DNA from: Nannobrachium achirus
Taxonomy: Eukaryota > Chordata > Actinopteri > Myctophiformes > Myctophidae
Length of the DNA: 64,000 bases
Direction of reading: 5' to 3'
NCBI GenBank assembly: GCA_963921795.1
Contig: OY997650.1
Location: 16,815,862 to 16,879,861, forward strand
Part shown: piece after piece, positions 21,579-32,371 of the stretch
Layout of the letters: every line of letters starts with the position of its first letter
How positions within the stretch are numbered: the stretch's first letter is position 1
Position numbers and translations under genes: made by a program
The notes under the pieces: generated by a model
What the model was told of the DNA's origin: nothing
The model's database searches: none
Seen by the model: the letters and a program-made list of their open reading frames with translations, nothing else

Positions 21579-22521
21579 ACAGGGATCTCTTCTTTTTTCT
21601 TCTTCTTTTTTTCAGAATACCCACCCCCACCCCCTCAACCGAACCTTTGACTCGCTCTTTTTGTAAGGGGTTTCAGCTCCTACACATTCCTCACCTCTTT
21701 CTCGCCTCTCTCTCTCTCTCCTCCTTTCACTTTATTTTTTCCCCTGGCAGCAGCCACCTGTTTTTTTTCCCCCCTTCTGAAAATAAGGCAGCGGTTTCAA
21801 GCCCTGCGGTTTAATTGAAATAATATTTGCTGTACTCCGCTGCCTCCCCAGCTCTATTCTCCCTTAACAACGGGCATTATTTTTAGCCTTTGCACCGAGT
21901 TCTGTCATTTCCTGTTGGACTGGCTCGAGCCAGCGCCCGCTCCCTGCACTCCAGTCCTCCACCGTGCCGACTTAAAGATGCAATCCGGAACTTTTAGCGT
22001 TCCTGTACCCCAGAGAGCACATTTCTGCTCTTCCAAGATGGATTCCCTGCTTGGTCAGAGGAGGTATTCCGCTTATTATATAGCTCTGCTTGATGAAGCT
22101 ATACCTCCCTGGAGGTCAACAATGGGTGTCCCTACTCCCTATGCATGGCATGGATGTATTAAGAGAGGTTTCTATCCTACACCAAGGCAGGGTCTATTTG
22201 TCATTGGAAGTGTATGGACTAGGAGACCACCAGTGACCAGTCCAAATACAGCAGATGTGTTAGTTATATTGTATTTTATACAACTGGTAGTTTTGACAAA
22301 GCAATCTGATTGGTTGAAACAATCATGTGACCGTGATGATAACTAGCAGCATGTAACACTCTCATCAAGCAAAGAAATCAGCTGTGATGGTCGCAAAAGA
22401 GCTGAAGCGCTCCCCTCTCCCCACACTATGCTAGCAGCTAGGCTAGCAGTTTTCATGTGAAGTTAAGGGATCATAGTAGCTAAATGTGGCATTAAAAAAT
22501 TACAAATTCCTATTGAATATC
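21579..22521. other. Unassigned intergenic sequence
   Basis: Pyrimidine-rich to 21780. A 143-codon frame at 21915-22346 shows no domain that I recognise and no splice context, so it is not called. Confidence 0.45.
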
Positions 22522-23138
22522 TTAACTCATTGATTGCCAAGGCCCGAGTTTCCCGAGTTATTACAGTAGTCCCAGGCTGCCACAGCCCGAGTTTCCCGAG
22601 TTGGCAGCCATTTTGAAAAAAAAAAAAAGAATTATAAAAAAAAAAAAAAAATGCCTAAAATGTATTAGGCATGATCGCAATCGCGAAATTGCATGTTTAG
22701 CCCCATAACAAACATCTTTCAAAATGGCAAAATGTTTGTTTTGCCTGACTTTGAAGGCTTCTATCTCATGAATGCCTGAACGGATTTCCAAGCAGCTTTT
22801 TGTTTGAAAGCTGTTAAAAAGTACTACACATAATGGTGCATGATCTAGGCATGGGCATGCACGATCCGTGCACTAAACATTGATCCGTGCACTAGAAATT
22901 TAGGAAGGTGGCAGTGTTTGTTTTGTCTGACTTTGAAGGCTTTTATCTCATGAATGCCTGAACGGATTTCCAAGCGGATTTTTTTGTTTGAAAGCTGTTA
23001 AAAAGTACTACACATATGGTGCATGAGGCATGGGCGTGCACGATCCGTGCACTAAAAATGTATCTGTGCACTAGAAATTTAGGAACGTGGCATCCTGGTA
23101 CTTGGCGGCCATCTTGAAAAGGCCAATCAATGAGTTAA
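22522..23138. mobile_element. piggyBac-like MITE (TTAA-CTCATTGATTG)
   Basis: TTAA followed by CTCATTGATTGCC on the left mirrors GGCCAATCAATGAG followed by TTAA on the right, 617 bp in all. The interior contains a direct tandem duplication of about 170 bp (from about 22725 and again from about 22912) that includes TTTGAAGGCTT, TATCTCATGAATGCCTGAAC and GATCCGTGCACTA. No transposase was seen. Confidence 0.8.
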
Positions 23139-23182
23139 TTACAATGAAATGAAGCTAACATTCTTTTAAGGGCAACAATTGT

Positions 23183-23322
23183 ATAATCGCAATATGACAC
23201 TCGAGGGTGTGCAATATGTCAATATAATCACAACGGAACTCGCCCTTCAGGCTCGTTCCTGTGGCAATAACGCAGGCATGATTATATTGACGATATTGCA
23301 CACCCTCGAGTGTCATATTGCT
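23183..23322. mobile_element. Hairpin element with near-perfect 29-bp ends
   Basis: GCAATATGACACTCGAGGGT and onward is repeated in inverted orientation ending ACCCTCGAGTGTCATATTGC. Pairing continues weakly inward (TCAATATAATCA / TGATTATATTGA). The loop is about 50 bp. It is a short fold-back element of unknown class. Confidence 0.75.
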
Positions 23323-23339
23323 TAAGTATATAACCATAC

Positions 23340-24110
23340 TCTACCACTGTGGTTCTTGAGCTTTTTCATATCAAGGACACTAATTTGGTCTACATTAGAG
23401 CCATATGACACAGATTTGATGAGATTTAGTTCCTCTGACCCAAATCCTTATAGAATAATGTTTAGTGTCGGATATGATTTTGACCCGAATTTCATGCCGT
23501 AATTGTGTTTGTAAAATAAGTATTGCTGATGTTTAACGGAATACATTTTATGCGTACCCCCTGGAACCACCTCATAATAATGTATTGATTATTAAAATGT
23601 GTTTCGGATTGCAGCTTTAAAACTCAAACACGGCCGCCGTGCTTCACTTTCCACACTCAGTGCATTCCTCACACATTGTACAGCTTGTACATCTGCAGTT
23701 TTTTTTTAACTTGAAAGGCTTCAGGTCTTAATGGTTTAAGCCAGATCTTCTGCGGAAAATGTATCCAGACATTAACAAAATGAATCAAAGCTGCTTACTG
23801 AAGTTTGATCGGAGAGCTGATGTCCAGTTGTGTGGGCACAGCTGTGAGTGCGACACTGGCTTCCCCTGGGGGACGAGGATTGCAGAGGGCACTCGGCTGT
23901 CCTGCCAGGGACAGACCCTGGGGACCGTCCTGTGGTCTCTCCTGGCTGATTCACTCTTCTGGGAAAGGAAACCACAGACAGAGATCGTCCTTTTCTCACT
24001 GTCCTCCTCCTGGCTCAAGCACTATTTCTGTCACTCTGTTTTACTCCCTTGTTTCTTGTTTTAAGGCATGCCTAAATTTATACATATCTATTTGTACATA
24101 GTTTTCACAC
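23340..24110. other. Unassigned sequence with a half hairpin
   Basis: A half hairpin module is visible at 23673-23700 (CAGCTTGTACATCTGCAG), followed by TTAATGGTTTAAG. The 101-codon frame at 23759-24064 resembles no family that I know. Confidence 0.4.
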
Positions 24111-24113
24111 TAC

Positions 24114-24180
24114 ATAGCCGATCAACAAGGTCACGAAGCACCACAATTCAACGCGTTGTGAGCTTGTAGATCTGCTACTT
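24114..24180. repeat. Palindromic hairpin module, diverged left arm
   Basis: Right arm ACGCGTTGTGAGCTTGTAGA is intact and the left arm CATAGCCGATCAACAAGGTC is diverged. It is followed by CGACACCGGCTCGCAACCAA, the centre sequence of another MITE family. Confidence 0.7.
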
Positions 24181-24189
24181 CCGGTGTGC

Positions 24190-26010
24190 GACACCGGCTC
24201 GCAACCAAGTATAAATCAGGGGTCATGGACTAGTGGACGCCACTATGGAAAAGCAAGAATAGAGACGTCGGTGCTTTTCATTTTTCCAAGATGTCAACTT
24301 GTTGCTTTTAAGCAGACCAGGGTCAAATAGTATTTGCAAATAGCTGCTGGCACTGGTTTTAACAACTGGAGTGCGGTGTACCAAAAGGGTGGAGTGGAGT
24401 TCAAGAAAGCCAAGTCAATGTCTTTACACTACTTAACTGTGATTGACAACTTATCTAGTTGGCCAACCCCACCTGCCTGGTAATCAAAGCAAGTTAAAAC
24501 AATTGGAAAAACACATGGTGTAAATGTCTGTGCGGCTGCTGCAACAAGACAAACTGACAATAGACAATAGATACCGTAGTTTTTTTTCATTTTGTTTTTT
24601 TAAAGATGTCAAAATGACCTGAGATCAGAGAGATGCTTTTCTCTGTTTGTGTGTTGGCTCCCTCGTTTAGCTGATTGAGAAAATGTGTGTTCATTCTAGT
24701 GGATGGACACTTTTTTCGATTCAAACAGCTCTATCTCTGGAACCATTTGTCTGATTGACAAAATTCTTTTTGCCACTGAATCACAACAATTGTGTCTGTT
24801 ACTGTGGGAAAAATCTTTATAAAAAAAAAAAAACATTTTTTTTCATTGCATAGTAAAGAAAAACATACAAAATCCTGGCACAAATACCTTGGGGCCATTT
24901 TGGCCCTTGGCACAGAAAGAGTTAATGAAGAACATCAGATTACCATAAGAGAAGCACTCCTACGGAATCCCTCTTTAACAGGATGGGGTCCATTTTTTAA
25001 ATGGAGCCCATTTCTTGGACCCTTAATTAAATCCAACAATGTGCTAGCATTTCCTATATTGGGCTAAAAATGAGGGACGGTGTGAGATCTGGTCTTGTAG
25101 GCCAGCGGTTACCAACCTTTGAAAAACACTTCTACATTCTATCTAGAGCGTGTTTGTGGCCCACCCATCTGAGCACCATTCGCCTGCCTTGTTAAAGGGC
25201 CAGTTCGCATTTTGCATCATATGATGCAAAATGCATCATCATTCATGCTGAAATACTAAAATATCTCAAAACACAGATTGAACCCAAAAAATAACTGAGG
25301 ATTGTGTTGATCTTGTCCCAAACAACAATAAAATAAGCTCTGGTTGTCCCAGAGGTGAACTGGCCCTTTAAGTGGGCACATGGGTGGGCACTGGGCAGAG
25401 TGCATTTCCAGAGCATGTTTATTTTAATGATCAATCAATCGATCGTGTTCTGGCTTGGATCAATGGAACATGGTATACATTCCATTGGTATCACAATGAC
25501 AACAGAAATATCATGACGTAGTGTACATTACACATTCATTGGTAAATAGTAGTGGCTCGTGGCCCACTAGTGGGCCCCCGAGCCACAGGTTGGGTATGTC
25601 TGCTGCACTACACCATTAATGGGTACACGGTGACCAGTATTCTTGATGCCAGTAGCCCGGAACATGCCCTGCCATAATGAAATATTGCCTGACCGCGGGG
25701 CCCATAGTTCTGTCCACAAACCCTATCTGAATCCATCGCTCCGATACAAAAAGCTGGCAGGTCCAGCTACCACAAGGCCCCAAAGACTTCAGCTCCGGGC
25801 TCCACCACACAGCAGCTCGCTCTCTCACAGGGAACAAGGGATTAAATATAAATATAATGCTTTGCATGTCAAGAGTGGGTCGAGGAGTAAGGAGGAGCAG
25901 AAAAGAATGGCAGAAAAGACAGTCAGAGAGAGAGAGGGTCACGGTTTGCAGTGAGATCATACCAAACCTTGCAATCCGAACGTGTGTGTGTGTGTATAAG
26001 CCTGATTTAT
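24190..26010. other. Unassigned intergenic sequence
   Basis: AT-rich with no recognisable gene. The palindrome CATTTTGCATCATATGATGC with its complement lies near 25207-25240. Confidence 0.4.
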
Positions 26011-26018
26011 CTTCAAGA

Positions 26019-26088
26019 TCAAGATCTACAAGCTCACACGGCGTCACAGCAACACGATGCATTGTGAGCTTGTAGCTCTACTCTTTTC
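26019..26088. repeat. Palindromic hairpin module
   Basis: Left arm AAGATCTACAAGCTCAC, right arm CATTGTGAGCTTGTAGCTC. It lies in an AAGCCTGATTTATCTTC-type MITE remnant that starts at about 25999. Confidence 0.75.
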
Positions 26089-26432
26089 AGCGCAGGACAG
26101 TAGTATTAATGCCAGTCCACACCAATGAACCGATGAAGTTGTGACTTGGAACTACTTGCACACACTTTTAACCACTTGTAAACCGAATCCCCCAAACTGC
26201 GCCAACCCGCAACAGGGCAATTCGGACCACTGCGATTTGAAAGTGCCGATTTCTCTCTGCAGTTTTCTTGCATTGTGAATCATTGGTGCGTAATGGCCTT
26301 TATGGATAGAATGGACATGTACAGCAACTCACATTGGCCTATGACTAAATTATACAACTCATTCATACAGTCATATGACATGATGTAAATCAGGCTTTAG
26401 GAGGCAAAGAACAATTAAAGAGAGATATAGAC

Positions 26433-26983
26433 CAGTGGTTCTCAAAGCAGTGTTGACTTCGTCTACTAAAACTATGACAAAAAAAGATGTTCGTCGACCA
26501 CATTTTCACAGACGAAAACTAAATAAGAACTAAATAAAAACTAAGCTATGATGACTAAAACTGAGACTAAACATATTGACAATTTCATCAACAAATAAAG
26601 ACTAGACTAAAATGTTAGACATCCAGTAGAACTAAAATACAAGTCATTTTATGTTTGGTTGCGCTCGGGTGTTGCGCTCTGATATATCTACAAGCCGATC
26701 TCACAATGCGTTGTGTGATAGGCTATTTTTAGTATGCAACCAAGACTCCATCAAGGGCAATTGCCAACTGTAGTTTAGGTCACCTAAAATCGTATGATAT
26801 TTAGACATTTTATTAAAAGACTATGACTAAAACCAAATCACATTTTGCTGTCAAAATCAATACTGTCTCAAAGGGAGCTGCAACCTGCAGGGACCATCAG
26901 CGTTCCTTTAGGGGTCCAAATGGACCTTACAAATCTAACTCAAATGGAGGTCTTTGAAAAAAAAAGGGCTTTGAGAACCACTG
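26433..26983. mobile_element. hAT-like MITE (CAGTGGTTCTCAAAG), host of a nested element
   Basis: Perfect 15-bp ends CAGTGGTTCTCAAAG and CTTTGAGAACCACTG. The flanks ATATAGAC and ACATAGAC match at 7 of 8. Another hAT-like MITE (26448-26865) has inserted directly behind the left end, so the host element is split almost at its terminus. Confidence 0.85.
26448..26865. mobile_element. hAT-like MITE (CAGTGTTGA family) nested in the previous element
   Basis: 418 bp with a perfect 8-bp target duplication TCTCAAAG (26440-26447 and 26866-26873). It is the same family as 4183-4657, with GACTAAAAC-rich interior. Its centre is a rearranged hairpin (26654-26752) flanked by inverted TTGGTTGC/GCAACCAA. Confidence 0.87.
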
Positions 26984-27233
26984 ACATAGACAGATAGGCC
27001 AGTTGGGGCGAAGCGCTGGCAAGATGTTTAAGAAGAATTAACAGAAGGAAATGCCCGCCGAATATTTTCCAGCCTCTCTGCCAAAGAAGAAGAAAAAGAA
27101 AAAGAAGGGGGAGAAAAAAAGAGGTCAGCCCAGATGCCGTTCACATGTGGTCTGACTTTAAGAGAATTGAGGGTTGGAGGGGAAGATGAGGATGAGGAGG
27201 CATTTTGAAGATGAAATAAAGGTGGTGAAGATT

Positions 27234-27340
<107 letters not shown>

Positions 27341-27347
27341 TGTCTGT

Positions 27348-27560
27348 CAGTGGTGGGAAGTAACCAAGTATATTTTCTCAAGTACTGTATAGTGCACAAT
27401 TGTGTTATTTTTAACTTAACTTGAGTATTTGTACTCAAGTACTTTATCTCTAAAATTATTTGTACATTTCTGATGCCAATTTGTAATACAGGACTTTTAC
27501 TTTTATCATAGTATTTCTACAATGTGGCATTGCTACTTTAACGCAAGTAAAACCACTAGA
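27348..27560. mobile_element. Truncated CAGTGGTGGGAAGTAAC family element
   Basis: It shares the AAGTACT, ACTCAAGTACTTT and TTTTACTTTTAT ladder with 19271-19798. It ends in CACTAGAGAG at the next microsatellite. Confidence 0.65.
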
Positions 27561-27565
27561 GAGAG

Positions 27566-27694
<129 letters not shown>

Positions 27695-28046
27695 CAGGCT
27701 ATAACTGTCTGACAGACCCAGAGGAGAGCTTGGAGAAGCTTCAGACTGCAGATGTTTGACAGCCACAGGGAGTTGCTCTTCCCATGAGGAGGTGGGGGGG
27801 TTGGGGTCAAAGGTCAAGGAGGCTAAGCTATCACATCCAATGGCTCGTCTCTCTCTCTCTTTCAGCCCGTCCACAGCTGCAGCTGAATTACTGATGGGTT
27901 AAACCAGTGGTTTCCTCCCACATCAAGATCCATTATTTTATTATTCTGTATTTGAGCAACGGCACGGACCACCGTTTGATGAGATTTTAGCCTCTCAGAC
28001 CCAAAAACATAGAATATTTTGTATAGAGTTGGATAACATTTTGAAT

Positions 28047-28237
28047 GGTAACATGTCATTAGGTCGAACACCCTTTGGATCGACCACCAAACTCTAACCC
28101 AAACCCTAATCCTAACCTCAGTAAAACTATGTCTAACCCTAACCCTAAACCTAACCTCAGTAACCGTGACGCGGGTGATTATCTAACCTGCCGACGCTGT
28201 TCGACCCAACGGGAGTTCAACCTATTGGGCAGTCCCC
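28047..28237. mobile_element. Mutator-like MITE with CCCTAA interior, copy A
   Basis: 191 bp flanked by a perfect 10-bp duplication CATTTTGAAT (28037-28046, 28238-28247). The ends are imperfect inverted repeats (ATTAGGTCGAACACC against the complement of GGAGTTCAACCTAT). The interior contains many CTAACCC/CTAACCT units. A 9-10-bp duplication is characteristic of the Mutator superfamily. The relative at about 50.0 kb serves as an empty site. Confidence 0.8.
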
Positions 28238-28370
28238 ATTTTGAATTCCATTCTGTATTAAAGTTGGTGCCATAGGAGAGATAAACAGGCAAACGTTGAT
28301 CAAAATAACAATTCTTCTACATTCTCTAATTGTGTAGATGTGTTAAGCAATGCAGATGTTTAACAACAAT

Positions 28371-28435
28371 TTAACTCTTGAGAGTGTAAAATGAAACCCA
28401 AAAATGTGGTTTTATTTTACACTTTCAAGAGTTAA
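28371..28435. repeat. TTAA-bounded 65-bp hairpin
   Basis: TTAACTCTTGAGAGTGTAAA pairs with TTTACACTTTCAAGAGTTAA around a short loop. The TTAA ends suggest a minimal piggyBac-type fold-back. Single-arm relatives lie near 46435-46475 and 49893-49915. Confidence 0.75.
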
Positions 28436-28839
28436 AGATCTATATAAGGGTCCATTACCAACTCTCCATCATTTAGCTGGGGACCACCTGGAACCCCCCT
28501 CAAGGATCACTGGTGGTCCACAGACCACTGGTTGAAAACCACTGGGTTCAACTGACGGGCAGCAAAACAGATTATTATTGTATTGCTAAAATGCTCACTG
28601 ATGTCCTTCAGATTTTAACACATCTTAAGCACAAACATTTTGCTGTGGACCCCCCTCAAGGACCCTTGGGGGTCCATGAATTAAATACAGAGGGCTTCCA
28701 ACGTAAAAAAGACCGTAAAAAGTCTTATTTGGGATGTTCCTTTTAGGCAGGGTGTTTAACTGTACTTGTACTGTACTACATTTCAATTCTATTGACTATA
28801 CTTGTACTGTTCTCCATTTTTGTCTAATAAAAAAACGTT

Positions 28840-29330
28840 GAAGACCCCTGATCTGATCTAGATGACAATGTGACTGGCCTGTTAACTTACACACACACAC
28901 ACACACAGTTTGCTCCATGGAGGAGCAGCCCCCCCCCCCCCCCTCGCCCCCCATCAGCCCACACTCAGCCACTGGGAGGTGAGCTCTGGAGAGGGTGTAA
29001 AATACTGTGGGGCGGATATATTTCTGGTATGAAATGTGGATGTAAGCCTCTGTGCATGTGTGTATGTGCATGTGTGTGTGTGTGTGTGTATGTGACTAAG
29101 TTTGTGCGTGTAAGCATCTGTGCGAGGTTAACTGGAGGTCAACGCTCACTTTGCCGCCACAGACTTGGCGGCACTCCAACAGTGGAAAAGCAGCACCGTC
29201 GCGCTCTTCCCTCCCTCCCTCCCTCCCTCCCTCTCTCCTACTCCTCTTCTTCCTCCTCCTTGCGCTGCAGTTGCGTGCAGATGACATGCAGGCAGCCATG
29301 TGTTGTGTATCTGTCGAGCTCTGGACTTAA
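28840..29330. other. Simple-sequence-rich stretch
   Basis: A GTTGAAGACCCCTG MITE end at about 28837, (CA)n at 28890, poly-C at 28931, GT/TATG tract at 29056-29093 and (CCCT)n at 29210-29236. The frames across it are low-complexity. Confidence 0.6.
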
Positions 29331-29416
29331 GCCTCGGCTCATACTTTGTCGCGCGTCGGGAAAATAGCGGCGACCTGCAAGCACCCAGCGGGTCACACGC
29401 GCAACGCATTGTGAGC

Positions 29417-29834
29417 TAGGGCATTCACCAAATATTTGAATATTCGAATATCAAAGTCACTATTCGACGTTCACCGAAGTCAAATATTCGCTTATTTAAA
29501 AAAAAAATTGTTTTCTCTTTAAAAAAGATATAGTTTATAAAGCTTGGCTAGATAGGAAGTCATAAGAATGAGTGGGGGACCACCCTGACAAGCACTTGGA
29601 ATTGTAGTTATTACATTTAATGTGACTCGGTTCCACAGATAAATATTGTGAAAATAGCAGATCTACATGCTCACAACGCGCGTTGTGAGCATGTATATCG
29701 GCTATTTTCACAATGTTCGTCTCTTACTTACTTAATATTTGACAGTTTGGCCAGTCCTGTCGAATATTCGACTATTGGAATACTTTGAGGTTGAATAATT
29801 CAAATACTAAAAATCACTATTCGTGAATGCCCTA
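29417..29834. mobile_element. hAT-like MITE (TAGGGCATTCAC) with its own hairpin
   Basis: The 12-bp ends TAGGGCATTCAC/GTGAATGCCCTA are perfect. The 8-bp duplication TTGTGAGC (29409-29416, 29835-29842) is perfect and comes from the hairpin arm of the host. The interior is ATTCGAATATT-rich. A near-perfect hairpin module (29645-29714) lies inside, so the element carries the same module that it interrupted. Confidence 0.92.
29645..29714. repeat. Palindromic hairpin module, near-perfect
   Basis: A 70-bp palindrome with two mismatched pairs: ATTGTGAAAATAGC ... CTCACAACGCGCGTTGTGAG ... GCTATTTTCACAAT. Confidence 0.92.
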
Positions 29835-29914
29835 TTGTGAGCTTGCAGGTCGGCCGTTTTCCCCGACGTGCGACACAGTCGTGCGAAGGAGCATAAATTA
29901 GGCTTTAGCGGCGC

Positions 29915-30935
29915 TGTCTGTGGCTGTGTGTGGGGAGAAAACGGGGAGACTGAAGCAGCATAAGAATTTGTAGGAAATGAAAAGGCCTAGAAGTGCTTCT
30001 CAAGTGTGGCCTTACTCAGGGGTGGGCCGTGGGCGCCTGGTACTCCATCCTCGATATATAGACGTATGCCAGGATTCTGTCTCAAAAGCAGGGGCATCTG
30101 CTTTTTCCCCCACCAAATCAAACATGTTGTACATTAAAAGGTGATCTTTTCTATAGACAAAACTGACTGAAAACTTTTATTTTTCCCTGTAGCCCACAAA
30201 AAAACATGGGGCATAGAAAATTGCAATTGACATTACAAATACATTTAAAAGAAAGTGCGTACCTTACACCAGAAGGCATTGGTGGTGAACCATAATGACT
30301 GAAAAATTACTCTTCCAAGCCTCAGGTCTTAGTGGCTTCGCTACCAGCTCAGATCGAGGGCATCTATCGCCTTTTAGACCCCTGGGAGATGGACTGCCGA
30401 GGTGGAGTGCAACACCTAAGAAGAGCTTCCAGTAAGGTGCCAGATGAAGAAAACAATGCGGTTTAGTGCTTAAAAAAGGAGATGAATCACTGGGCTGTTG
30501 GTGAACCTTTACATCTAATCTATGACTTACTGGTACGATCAAATATATCTAATTTGTTATAGGCTATTGAATACAGCTTGAAGATAGAAAGCAATCAACC
30601 TTCACACGTTACATGATACATAACAGCAGTTTAAAAGTTAAAGACACTTTTGGTTGAACGCCTACCAGTATTCTATTTTACTGGGCACTGGCACATTATT
30701 TGCATGTGATGAATTCCATGATTTCCATGATGTGGAACAAAGTAAAAATACACTTTTTCGTGCGAACCAACAGTAACAAACAAACATGCAAAATGCGAGA
30801 ATTGTTCTTTGGAGGGAGCAACTTGCATTCAAAGTAGCCTTCATCTTGATGTAGGTCGGATGGTTATCACACCGTTTGATGCCAATGCCAGCAGCAACTG
30901 CTTGTTGGAGCACAACAGAAAGTACATTTACTGTA
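29915..30935. other. Unassigned intergenic sequence
   Basis: No gene, RNA gene or complete repeat was recognised. Confidence 0.4.
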
Positions 30936-31000
30936 CAAGCACGCATGGGCGTCACACCAAATTCTGGGCCCTGGGTACAAGGATTCAATGTTAACTATTG

Positions 31001-31073
31001 AAAAATAGCAGATATACAAGCTCACAACGCGGCACCAAGTGCCGCGCTGCGAGCTTGTAGATCTGCTATTTTT
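31001..31073. repeat. Palindromic hairpin module
   Basis: Same type as 118-190, with one A change in the inner stem (GCACCAAGTGC). Confidence 0.87.
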
Positions 31074-31293
31074 GAAAAATTGTGAAAATGTGTGCAAGGA
31101 ACCTATGTTTCCATGTCAGTGATGCTCAGACTTTTTCATGTGAAGGACTCCCAAAATTATATGTATTTAGCCACGGACCCCCATCTCAAAATATTTAGTT
31201 CCAGGGACCCCCCCAGAAGCGAAATTTGAGTTACAAATGTTCGCTTAAAAAATACATATATTCAAAGATTTGCACACATTTTCACGACTTTTC

Positions 31294-31366
31294 AAAAATA
31301 GCAGATCTACAAGCTTGCAGCATGGCACTCGGTGCCGCGCTGTGAGCTTGTATATCTGCTATTTTT
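31294..31366. repeat. Palindromic hairpin module
   Basis: Inner stem GGCACTCGGTGCC with outer arms AAAAATAGCAGATC and TATCTGCTATTTTT. Confidence 0.87.
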
Positions 31367-31513
31367 CAATAGCTAAAGTTACTAGGGCCCCTCCAACTTG
31401 GGCCCTAGTAACTCAGTCCCACTTTCCTACCCCTTGTGACGCCCCTGCAAGCACGTTGCAACGGGTTGTGTAGAATGGCTATATTCAGGGTGTTACATGG
31501 TCGTACGACGAAG

Positions 31514-32040
31514 CAGTGGTGTAAAGTAACTAAGTAGACTGACTTAATTACTGTACTAGTACTTCAATTATCAGAACTTTTATTTCACTACATCTCGGAT
31601 CCAAACATTGTACTTTTATCCCATTACATGTATTTGAAAACTTTAGTTACTAGTTACTTTGTTGATTTTGATCATTATTACAAAACATACATTAACCACT
31701 TCAGCCCTATATACATTTTGGCCATTTAAAAATAGCCGATCTATGACTAAGAAGTTTGTACATTAGAAAAATTTAAATGGGACATTCTGCGCGTACCAGG
31801 TACTTTTGACTTTTGGTACCAGTGATTTGTGCTGTCATGAAATTGTACTCTTTTTCTAATGCAAACTACTAATAAACATTTCAATCAATCAATCAATAAG
31901 TACATGTTGATGCCAATACTTTTGTACTTTTACTCAAATATATTTTGAACACCGGACCTTTGCTTTTGTAAGTTTCTACATCGCAGTATTGACACTTTTA
32001 CTTAAGTAAAACATGCAAGTTCTTTTTTTTCCCACCACTG
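31514..32040. mobile_element. hAT-like MITE (CAGTGGTGTAAAG...CCACCACTG)
   Basis: 527 bp flanked by GACGAAG (31507-31513, 32041-32047), a 7-bp direct repeat. It is an inverted-orientation copy of 19271-19798. TTAA followed by CCACTTCAGCCCTA (31692 onward) and a half hairpin (31727-31748) occupy the same internal place as in the other copy. A short LINE 3' tail with (CAAT)n (about 31815-31898) has inserted inside. Confidence 0.82.
31815..31898 (+). mobile_element. LINE 3' tail with (CAAT)n
   Basis: TACCAGTGATTTGTGCTGTC ... GCAAACTACTAATAAACATT followed by (CAAT)n. It matches the LINE terminus at about 53.81-53.90 kb. Confidence 0.65.
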
Positions 32041-32371
32041 GACGAAGTATAAATTTGGCTTCAATGTGCAGGAGGGAGATATAACTGTGTGTGAGGCCAA
32101 CACAGCATGCTGATAAGAAGCCGTCTCAAGACTTGACTGGAACTGAACCGGGGCCAGACCACAACAGGATGAAAATCTTGTGGGTTTTGGCCCACAGATA
32201 AAACTGACAAGACGTTCATCAATGTCTGACAGTCCTCCTCCGCCTTTTCCTTTCGCATCAGCAGTGCCTTTGGGTCCAATTCTACATTCCACACGCGTGG
32301 TGTTTCTCTGCCCTGGAAATGCCCCCTCAAATGCTGCTTAGTACAAGTCTCTGTTCAGAATGTATGTCATG

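Larger units (their letters stand above)
27904..28544. mobile_element. CAGTGGTTTCC...GAAAACCACTG MITE with two nested elements
   Basis: The ends CAGTGGTTT and AAACCACTG bound 641 bp, and the adjoining 8-mers GGGTTAAC and GGTTCAAC are similar. It holds a telomere-repeat MITE (28047-28237) and a TTAA-bounded hairpin (28371-28435). An inverted, diverged relative at 49791-50163 lacks the telomere-repeat insertion. Confidence 0.75.
29353..29869. repeat. Hairpin module split by a hAT-like MITE
   Basis: The left half (29353-29416: GCGTCGGGAAAATAGC ... GCATTGTGAGC) and the right half (29835-29869: TTGTGAGCTTGCAGGTCGG ... CCCCGACG) form one hairpin once the 418-bp MITE between them is set aside. The parental MITE family spans about 29325-29910 (ends near CTTAAGCCTCGGCTCATACT and AGCATAAATTAGGCTTTAG). 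Confidence 0.82.
30944..31447. mobile_element. hAT-like MITE (CATGGGCGTCAC...GTGACGCCCCTG) with two hairpins
   Basis: 504 bp with a perfect 8-bp duplication CAAGCACG (30936-30943, 31448-31455). The target is itself a hairpin module: TGTACAAGCACG on the left continues as TTGCAACGGGTTGTG ... GGCTATATTCAGGG on the right. The element carries the double-hairpin cassette (31001-31073 and 31294-31366). It is the inverted-orientation relative of 18539-19058. Confidence 0.9.

Noticed and set aside
21915-22346. 143-codon plus-strand frame
   Set aside because: No family resemblance, no conserved motif and no supporting exon structure.
23759-24064. 101-codon frame with several cysteines
   Set aside because: The cysteine spacing fits no domain that I know, and the antisense frames are equally open, which points to chance.
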